A stretch of 64,000 bases of DNA from Isochrysis galbana (lineage: Eukaryota > Haptophyta > Isochrysidales > Isochrysidaceae), in the NCBI GenBank assembly GCA_018136815.1, contig CM030937.1, forward strand, positions 3,213,820 to 3,277,819, read 5' to 3'. A program made the translations under genes and the position numbers. Below are positions 31,677 to 39,572 of the stretch, in pieces. Numbering within the stretch: position 1 is the first letter of the stretch; each line of letters opens with the position of its first letter. Below the pieces are notes generated by a model. It worked only from the letters and a program-made list of their open reading frames with translations. It was not told where the DNA came from and did not search any database.

Positions 31677-32572
31677 TACTAGGGGGATCAACTAAGTTTA
31701 TACTTAGTTCGCCCATGGGGGGGCACGAGCCCCCCTCTCTCTCCACTCCTCCCCTGCCATGGGGGAGGAACCACCCACTCTCCTGGCACGCCTGATGGCT
31801 TGCCAGGAGCACACTGCCATGCTGACCCATTCCTCTCCCCACAGGCACGCCTGACTCGCCCGCCCTGGCCTGTCGTGGCCAGCCCATCCCTCTGACCAGC
31901 CACTCCTCCCCCTGGGCCCCCCTGTTCAGGACCCCCCAGCCAGCTCCAGTCGACCCGCAGGGGCTCGGAGCGCCAGCGAGGGAGAGGCAGGAGGGGCCAG
32001 GGCCATGCCCCAGCCTCACCTGCCCCCTGAGCTGCGCTCCCAGGCCCCTGCTGGCCACCTGGGGACCTGAAGAGGGGCCGCAGGCGCGCGCCATGGGCCC
32101 CCGCCGCAGGGAAGAGAGGAGGAAAAGGGAAGAGGGAGGGGAGGGGGGAGCGGCAGCTCCCCCCTCCGGCAGAAACGTGTCTTCTCGCCCCGTTTGGGTA
32201 AGAGAAGACGGGGGCGCCAGAGCCAGGAGGGAAGGGCCGCGGCTCGCCGCGGCCACTCGCTCTAGCGAGGGAGATTAGCGCTTCTGGGCTCCTATCTCAC
32301 GAGTGCCCCCCCCCCCCGCGTTGCTTTTACCCGAAAGGGGTTTTCCCCCAGCGTGGACTCGAGGAGAGGACGCGCTGGGGTGCGCGGGGCCGGTGCATGC
32401 ACTGGGGGGAGGACAAATATCGAGGGGAGGGGGCAGTGCCCCCACCCCCCGGTATCACTCGGACAGCTGGCCCGTCAGGCATGGCGGGATTCCGGGACTG
32501 AGACGTTATGTCCAATTAGCTAGTGGGGTTGGCTAGGATATAACATTGATTATTATTATTACTAGGGGGATC
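31677..32572 (+). mobile_element. R1 retroposon copy B with 13-bp target duplication
   Basis: Same element as 15825-16701, with few differences visible by eye over about 870 bp. Flanked by TACTAGGGGGATC at 31677-31689 and 32560-32572. It starts with the AACTAAG/CTTAGTT hairpin and ends GGATATAACATTGATTATTATTATT. The 13-bp duplication differs from that of copy A, so these are independent insertions. Confidence 0.85.
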
Positions 32573-32580
32573 GGGGTGAC

Positions 32581-33062
32581 AACTAAGTTTATACTTGGTT
32601 CGCCCATGGGGGGGCACGAGCCCCCCCCTCTCTCCACTCCTCCCCTGCCGTGGGGGAGGAGGGAGGAACCACCCATCCTCCTGGCATGCCTGATGGCTTG
32701 CCAAGAGCCCACTGCCCTGGTGACCCACTCTCCCAATGACAGGCACGCCTGGTTCGCTCGTCCTGGGCCCTCGTGGCCAGCCCATCGCTCCAACCCCCCC
32801 TCCCCCCCTGGTCGACAGGCAGACAGGTGCAGCGTGGGGGGCCCCTGGGGCTCAGGAGCGCCAGCGTGGAAGAGGCAGGGGAGGCCAAGGCCCAGCCCCA
32901 GCCTCCTCTGCCCCCTGAGCTGGCCTCCAGGAGCCTCCAGGGGTCGCCAGAGGGCGGATGCAGGCCTGCCGCATGCGCGCCATTGCCATTGCGCGTGCCG
33001 CAGGAGAGGGGAGAGAGAGCGCGGAGAAGGGGGTGGGCGGAGCGACCGAAAAATTGGTAAGT
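32581..33062 (+). mobile_element. Short R1 variant (R1s)
   Basis: Begins AACTAAGTTTATACTTGGTT immediately after copy B, shares the GGGGGGCACGAGCCCCCC hairpin and the TGATGGCTTGCCA and CGACAGGCAGACAGGTGCAG blocks, and ends AAAAATTGGTAAGTCTCGC. Same family as the inverted pair at 54185-55172. No duplicated flank found. Confidence 0.7.
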
Positions 33063-33064
33063 CT

Positions 33065-33200
33065 CGCACATCTCCCCTCCGGTATCTCCCCTCCGGTATC
33101 TCCCCTCCGGTATCTCCCCTCCGGGATCTCCCCTCCGGGATCTCCCCTCCGGGATCCTCCCCTCCGGTATCTCCCCTCCGGTATCTCCCCTCCGGCGGCG
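33065..33200 (+). repeat. Tandem array of a 14-bp unit
   Basis: About ten units of TCTCCCCTCCGG(T/G)A in perfect or near-perfect phase, between the R1s end and the FkbM relic. Confidence 0.9.
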
Positions 33201-33226
33201 CCCGCCGCCCGCCTCCTCTCTCCGGC

Positions 33227-33735
33227 GGCGCCCCTCCTGCCCCATCGGCAGCTGCACGCTCCTCTCATGCTCGCCCTCGGCGCCACGGTGCACGCCTTCG
33301 AGCCCGTGCCCGACAACGTCCGGCTGCTCAACGCGTCAACGCGTCCGTCCGCGCCAACCCCGGCTTCGCCGACCGCGTCATGGTCAAGCAGCTCGCACTC
33401 GGCGCGCGCCCGCAGCGCGCGGCCTCGCTCTTCGTGCAGGCGCGCAACTCGGGCAACGCCGTGCTCCACGTGCCCGTGCCCGACCGCGCGACCGACCAGA
33501 TGCACGCGCCGATCCGCGTCGAGGTGAGCACGGCCGACGCCGAGCTCGCCGCCGTCCGGCGGGTGCGGCTCATGAAGCTCGACGTGCAGGGGAGCGAGCT
33601 GAGCGTCCTCCGCGGCGCGCGGCGCACCCTCCGGCGCACCGCCGCCCTCTCCTTCGAGCGCTCTGCTGCAGCCGCTCAACGCGCTCGTGCGCGGCACTCA
33701 GACGGCACGCTCTCTGTGGCGAGAGATAACCAAGG
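33227..33735 (+). pseudogene. FkbM-type methyltransferase relic
   Basis: The first frame reads LALGATVHAFEPVPDNVRLLN, the SAM-binding start of FkbM methyltransferases. A second frame continues ANPGFADRVMVKQLALG and, further on, MKLDVQGSELSVLRGARRTL, the FkbM motif. The switch lies at about 33330-33345, where AACGCGTC occurs twice in tandem; one extra 8-bp copy accounts for the frame change. The N-terminal half of the enzyme is missing and replaced by the 14-bp array. FkbM enzymes O-methylate sugars. Best read as a 5'-truncated, frameshifted copy, perhaps carried in by retroposition since it has no introns. Confidence 0.75.
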
Positions 33736-34812
33736 TCAGCATGAAAGGCTACTCGAAAGTTCGATGGTGGTCCCGGTGGGAAATGATGAAGCAGCTCGCA
33801 GACAACTTTGACGACTTGATGACGTTTGTCGAGAAGCTAAATGAGCTTGGCATAGGGGATGCCACTACGCAGGCAATGCTCAAGGTGATGCGAACCAAGC
33901 CGCAGCAGCTTCGACTCGAGCTGGCTCTCGCCATGGACGTCGAGATTTTGTGCACAACAACATACAAGCTAGAAGGTGACGGTCTCGAGATCTTGTTGGT
34001 GTACGAAGCCTTGGAAAGCATCCGTGAGCGTGGGCGTACCATGGGTAAGGAGGCCTCTCATTTGCCAAATGTGTCCGCCTTGTTGCGTGAGCAGACGCAG
34101 ATCGTCGTCGGCACAAAGACCAATTAGTATTATGAGAGTCCTTACAATCGCTGGTTCACGGGTGAAGTGCAGAGAGCGCCGCAAGGACGGCAGACACAAT
34201 ACACGATCAAGTTCGGTGGAGGCCACACCCTGAATGTAGATGAAGCTGAGGCTAGGCGCGCCATAGACCCTCGTGCTCTTCCTGAATGGCCACAACTCGT
34301 CGCATGCATCACTGGAGCGTTCAAATATCTTGAGAATCGGCTAGAAGATCGATGTAGCACTCCGTTCCATTGCAAAGACCAGCATGAAATGTGTGGGTTG
34401 CTGCGCGCTTTCAACCCAGCCTTTGCCTATGGCAAGGTCAATGAGCTCTGGGTCCAAAGGCTTGCCGCACTTCCCATCTTCAGCCACTTGCCGAATGTCG
34501 CGACCAAGTTGGAGCAAGAGCGCCAAGACTACCTATTGGCTTGTCGCGGGACGTCGATCAATCACGTTGATTGATGTCAAAGAATTCACTCATGAAGTCC
34601 TACTTTGGTGGAAGTCAAACCATACGAAGTTTCCCACGTGGGCAACTGCTGCTAGAATCACTATGTGTCTCAGTCCCAATTCTGCTTCGCGTGAACGTGT
34701 ATTCTCCTTGCTCACTCACCTGTATGTTTGGTCCGAATCGGGCATCTAGCCTGGCAGATCAAATCCAGTCTGCTGTGATGTTGCGCTACAATAAGTCCAA
34801 ACGTGTGTGAGA
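33690..34812 (+). mobile_element. hAT-like DNA transposon remnant
   Basis: Coding pieces in different frames: 33720-34127 (helical, MTFVEKLNELGIGDATTQAM, ends at a stop), about 34128-34575 and 34560-34810. The last part carries the hAT dimerisation signature: LLWWKSNHTKFPTWATAARI, then PNSASRERVFSLL, then ADQIQSAVMLRYNKSKR. The middle part contains YNRWFTGEVQ...YTIKFGGG, resembling a Tudor-like fold seldom reported inside hAT proteins. At least two frame changes, one close to the RERVFSLL motif. No terminal repeats identified. Confidence 0.7.
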
Positions 34813-35130
34813 GAAGTGAGAGTGAATGAAATGGATATGTAATTCAACTCTTATGTTCACCTCTTCTTCATTGATTGGTAAGTAGCAGGCTAGAGCCGGT
34901 AGCCTAGCAGGTGCACGCAATGAACCGGGCGGTGGCGTGTGGCGTGCGCATGTGCTACAATGGACTCGGACGGAGTCTTTTTGTCCTCGGAGTGACAAGT
35001 CTGTACAAGTTTGGGTGCCTTTTGGCGACAAGAATGACAAACTTGTCGTGCAAGTTTGGGCATGTCGGACGACAATAAATAATTGGTCAGGCCCAAGCCG
35101 TCGGGCTCACACTCCGCCGCACGCACGAGC
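34813..35130. other. Intergenic, no gene seen
   Basis: Balanced composition. TGACAAGTCTGTACAAGTTTGGGTG and TGACAAACTTGTCGTGCAAGTTTGGGCATG form an imperfect local repeat at about 34997-35065. Confidence 0.35.
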
Positions 35131-35660
35131 ACAGCGTGATGGGTAGGAAACCAAAACTCAAGAGCGCACAAGAACTCAGCGCCCCTGCATTCAAACCTAA
35201 CGCCAGAGGTGAAGTCGAAATGAGCGACAACCTTGCTATGGTGGCGCGAGCGCTAGATATAGAAGCCAGGCTGGAGGCTGGCTTAACCATCAGAGACAAC
35301 GTGGTGACAACAGCCGAAAACGGCCGGCGACCTAACCGCCCGGCGACACCCTAGCACGCCCACCTCGAATGAGCCGGAGGCAAACGGGTTCCGACAAAAG
35401 GATCTACACGACAACAGACGCACTGAGAACCGGTCGCCCGGCGGCACAGGAGGGAGGAAGGGAATAGTCCGCCAGGGACCGGGACCCACCGCACACCGCC
35501 TGCCACCTAAAAACCCCATTCACCGAGCCCCTACGTAGTGCACGAAGGGAGGAGCCGCAAGGCAGGTGGAAGGAGTGGGAAGGGACGCGGGCGTGGCTGC
35601 GAGCAAGTTCCGCAAAGCCGCGCGTGTGGTGAGAATATTAAGAAGTTTTTTATTAGTATT
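35131..35660 (+). mobile_element. 5'-truncated LINE 3' end
   Basis: Starts inside the last ~45 codons of ORF2 (GRKPKLKSAQELSAPAF..., compare GRKPKIKKTIELSTPIF at 51338), then carries the family 3' UTR (CCCTACGTAGTGCACGAAGGG, GACGCGGGCGTGGCTGCG) and ends GAGAATATTAAGAAGTTTTTT. The C-terminus is diverged relative to the other copies. Confidence 0.75.
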
Positions 35661-35861
35661 TATATCTACACGTAGACACGCATGACACAAGGCAACAACC
35701 GCAGTAGCAATAGAGACATCCACTCATGTATCATGGCAAAAGCATGGCACCGGCACTTGTGCTACGTTGAGACACTCGTCAATTCATCGCCATCGTTGTG
35801 TTCTCGCGCGGACAACAACTATTCGGCGTGTGAACCTCCCATTTAAGAGCGCTTTATTGGT

Positions 35862-38370
35862 TCAGCCGGTAAAGATAGGCTGCCCGATCCTAGGCTTCGC
35901 TTGTGTATACCGCATCATCGCTCTCAGCCGCTCGGCCGCAACTAAATCTGAACGAACGGATTCGATCGTAGTATCCTCGTCGTCCAAGTACTCGTCTGTC
36001 TCGATCGCAGTTTGCTCAAACTCATTTGCTAAGCGATCTGCCTCAGCTAGAGGGTTTGCCCCAGCGCCATTCGCGGTGAGATTGAGAGCACTGGGGATTC
36101 CCCGCTGAGCTACCCCATGGTCAAGGAATTCGTCGACCGCCGCCGCGCTCTGAGAGCGGTGAGAGTTCAATGAACGAAAGCTCTTGCCACCGTGGAGCAC
36201 TGTGGACCTCCCTAGGCAAGAACCATAAGGATCGTTGGAAGAAGTTCCGACCGGACGCCGAAGCGCCGCCTGCTCAAGTAGCCTTGAGACCTCGCGAAGC
36301 GCCCCCACCACGGGCAATGCCTCAGATCGAATGCCTGACATGGGGGTTGCGAATGCCTCCACCTTGGCGGTCTCCCGGCTGATCAACTTGGCTGCCGTCG
36401 CTGCAATCTGCCTGAGGGTGGCAACTTCACTTGCCGAGGCGTTGGCGGAGTTTGTGGCTTGTTCTACCTTGGCTCGAAGCTCCTTGGTCCGCCTGACAGC
36501 GTCGGACGCGCATTCGGAGGCGCCACTGCTGAGCGTCGCAGCAGCGCAAGACTCACGCTCCGCCTTGTATGTGCGAACGAGCAATTGGTCGACTCGTTGC
36601 TTCTCTTCTAGCCATCTGCGCCTCTCCATGGCGGCAGAGTGTGCTTGCAACCTCGAGATTTGTGCGGCGCATGAGACAATTCGATCGGTGAGCGAGGCCA
36701 TCACCTTGCCTCGAGCCGCACCTACGGACCGCGAGATCTCGTGCAGGGCTACAGAGTCAATCCGTATCGAATGGGCAAGGCGAACCGCCTCGCTCCGAGG
36801 GTCCGCCCCGTCTGCTTTGCTACGAGTACGATCATCGTGGGTCCCGCCAAGTTGGTCACTATGACCAGCGGGCGGTTTTGCATCAATGCGCCAGCCCATG
36901 TGCCCAGCGGGCGGCATTGCATCGATGCCCCAACCTTTCTCGCCGCAAAAGTAGTCGTCGTCGTCGTCGCACAGGGTCCCATGCCTCGCTTCGTCGCAAT
37001 CAGAATTGTGCCGAAGCGCTGTCGCCATTTCCGCCATGCTCATGGCACCCCCGGTCAAGAGGTCATCGATTTCATCGGCGACGACCGCGCGCGAAAAGTC
37101 GCGTGGTGCGATCTTGCGCATCTCATCCACCCACTGCCAAGGGGAGGGGCGGAGAAGGAGTGAACTGAGAGAGCGGTAGCGTGCCGCGTCAAAGGAATGG
37201 ATGTGCATGAGGGCACACTGACTCGTCGGAAGCATACGCTGGTTTGAGGTTTGAGGGACACACCTGCAACAACAACGACAGGTCGAGTGCCCCCTTTGGC
37301 GCCTTCATGGGCAGCACCGTCACCGTCCATCCACCCGGAGTGGGTGTTGATTCACAGCGCCCTCCCATTGGAGGATCTGCCTGCTCACCAGCAGCAAAGA
37401 CTCGCACAGAACATCGTCGTGGAATCCGGCTCGTGGCAATAGCGGAATTGTCCTCTGTATCAACTCCCATCAATTCGGCAGAGCTCATTTCGCTACTGAA
37501 GAACCTCGCTTCTTCGGGCGGAATGGAGGGATGCAGGGCCCCCGCGACCATGTCCGATGGGGTGGCGGCCGCGCCGTGCCACTGTCTCGCCGCATCCGTC
37601 AGTGGCGCGCCAATCGCGTCCGAGGCTCGTCTATCTAGGTCTGCAATGACAACCGGTTCCCACCCCTCCGAGGAGCGCGATGACGACCCAGGGCGCTCTT
37701 GCCCGTGGACGTGGCCGAAGCTGGGGGCAGCAGCGTCACTACGACCTCGGCGTGCATCGGGGGATACAGGCAGTTTGGCTATGGAATCCCACTGGTTCTC
37801 TCGCCAGAAAATGGGCTTCTCCCTCTGTGCAGGAAGCCCATCACGTCCACGAGCAGCGGGTATGAGCACCGGAGTCGATGCGCTTGCGCGCACCACAGGG
37901 GCAGAGGATACGCGCGGGCGCCCGAGCGCTCTAGTCCTGTGCTTGTGCGTTTGTAATGGAGACCCACGAATGCCCGGGCTCAGAGTAGCATGGTCTGCGA
38001 CGAGGGCATCTGGCGGTCCCTGCACGCTCGATGGCCTTTGTGGCCTGCAGCTGCACAGCTCGGTAGATTGCGCCATATTGATGGCTGTGGCGCCGGGCTG
38101 TGTCTGTGAACGATGAGGAGAGAAGATGGACGATGCCGACTTGCTCATCTCCTCCGTGCGCTGTAGGATTCCTGGTGGGAGCTCAGAGGTCTGCCAGTGG
38201 CTCTCTCGGCGCATGATGGTTGCCGACGCTGTGTGTGGCCGCTGGAGCGTCCTGGCGCTCGAAGGCTGGACCTGCGGGATCTTGACGAGTAAAGAGCGCC
38301 GCTCGCTGCTCGTCGGGCGCTCGTGCGCCGGCCCGACGGCAGCGGGGGCGTCGCGCGGCTTGAGCGCCAT
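35862..38370 (-). CDS. Large coiled-coil protein, unknown
   Basis: Two exons, 38370-37264 and 37133-35862, join in phase 0 over a 130-bp intron (TTGCAG|GTGTGT, TTGGCAG|TGGGTG), giving 792 residues. The start at 38370 (MALKPRDAPAAVG) was preferred over in-frame upstream codons that are low-complexity. The N-terminal 360 residues are disordered and Ser/Pro/Arg-rich, with short motifs PIFWRENQWDSIAK and RRCSVRVFA. Exon 2 opens WVDEMRKIAPRDFSRAVVAD, then an acidic stretch, then a coiled coil (residues about 510-700) with the MERRRWLEEKQRVDQLL segment. A cytoskeletal or flagellar scaffold is one possibility, but no domain is recognised. Confidence 0.7.
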
Positions 38371-38834
38371 GATGCAGCGAGGCGCCGCCGCTCGACGGCG
38401 GTTTCGCCGCCTCTGAGGGGAGAGGGGGAGGGGAGAGAGGGTTGGGCCTCGCGGTATCATCACCCCTTATACCCGCGAGAAGAGGGAGAGAGAGCAAGAA
38501 CAAGAGAAAGAGGCCTGGCGGAGGAACTTCACACACTTGCAAGCTGCAGGGGAAGAGGGCGCAGGGCCGATCTTGACAGCAGGCCCTTCCCCCGACGCCA
38601 TTGGTTGGTGGGATGCAACCTACTTTGCTAAGTGGGGCTCAATGGGGGCCTTACACCTTACACCTCCCTCACTCCATCTCAGACACCCCCCGCGTGGGCC
38701 TGCACCAAGCACAATCCTAGATGTGAAACATTGCGGGGGGGGGGGGGGGTGAGCTCCAAACACAGCAAATACGGCCGGTTTTTGGCTGTTCTAGTTCTAG
38801 TTTCTAGAAACACGGAACCTCGAAAAAAAAACAT
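38371..38834. other. Intergenic with R1-type leader and poly-G
   Basis: 38618-38735 is a diverged R1-type leader (AACCTACTTTGCTAAGTGG, GGCTCAATGGGGGCC), closest to 16775. A run of about 14 G lies at 38736-38749. Confidence 0.4.
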
Positions 38835-39005
38835 CTGACATCTGAAGATTCTGGGCTACTCGCCTACAGGATCTAGGTTACCCTGTCACTGCTACGACAC
38901 CGTCCTTGTGGCCCCCTCCCTCCGCCTCCGCCCTTTCCCCCCTTCGTTGCTTTGTCTTCGCTTTCCGGGATCCGGCTCTGGTGTACTACCAAGAGCCTGA
39001 TCTTG
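38835..39005 (+). repeat. Dispersed repeat R2
   Basis: ACATCTGAAGATTCTGGGCT, CTGCTACGACACCGTCC, CTTTGTCTTCGCTTTCCGGG and TGGTGTACTACCAAGAGCC follow the R2 order. An A-run precedes it, as at 62150. Confidence 0.65.
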
Positions 39006-39572
39006 TTGTATTCCTGCCCATCTGAAGGCTGTAGGCATGAATATTTGTGTAAGGTACGCGCCCACACGCCCACACTCACAGTTGAACAGTTCCCCGTGTT
39101 GCCACTGACGCACAAGACACACAGATTCGGATCCCCCATGGTCTCAAGTCCAGTTTTGCAGATTTGGGTCTCGAAATTTGCGATTCGAATTTTGTTTTTG
39201 CTATTACTATAATTGTTGGCTCGTTTAAGGTCATAAACCGACATGACTTCGACTTCGACTTCTACAGTCGCCCTGCGAGACTCTCTCTCTCGCTCCCCGT
39301 CCTCCTCTCCTCGGTCGACGGTAGGAAGATTCGTCCAAAACATTCTCCTGTCCCAGGATGTTCCGTGGGTGGGGGGTCTCTCCGCGCTCCGCGAGGGTGT
39401 TGTATTCAGGCCTTTTGGCATGAATATTTCGGCATGAGTACGAGCCTTCTTCGTTGTATACCGTCTTCTATGTTCGTCGTGGTCACGCAAGGCGTCCAGA
39501 GAGTCTTCCTCCCAGACATCTTCCACACCCCGCTCTCCTCTTCCCCTCCTCCACAAGCCTCGCTCCTTCGAT
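39006..39572. other. Upstream region of the MGQY gene
   Basis: No gene seen. 39497-39562 (AGAGTCTTCCTCCCAGACAT... to CACAAGCC) is repeated with small gaps at 42254-42318, so about 65 bp of 5' leader flanks the gene on both sides. GCATGAATATTT is repeated at 39036 and 39419. Confidence 0.4.

Noticed and set aside
32546-33811. A 421-codon open frame across R1s, the 14-bp array and FkbM relic
   Set aside because: It joins unrelated repeats by chance; only the FkbM part has real similarity.
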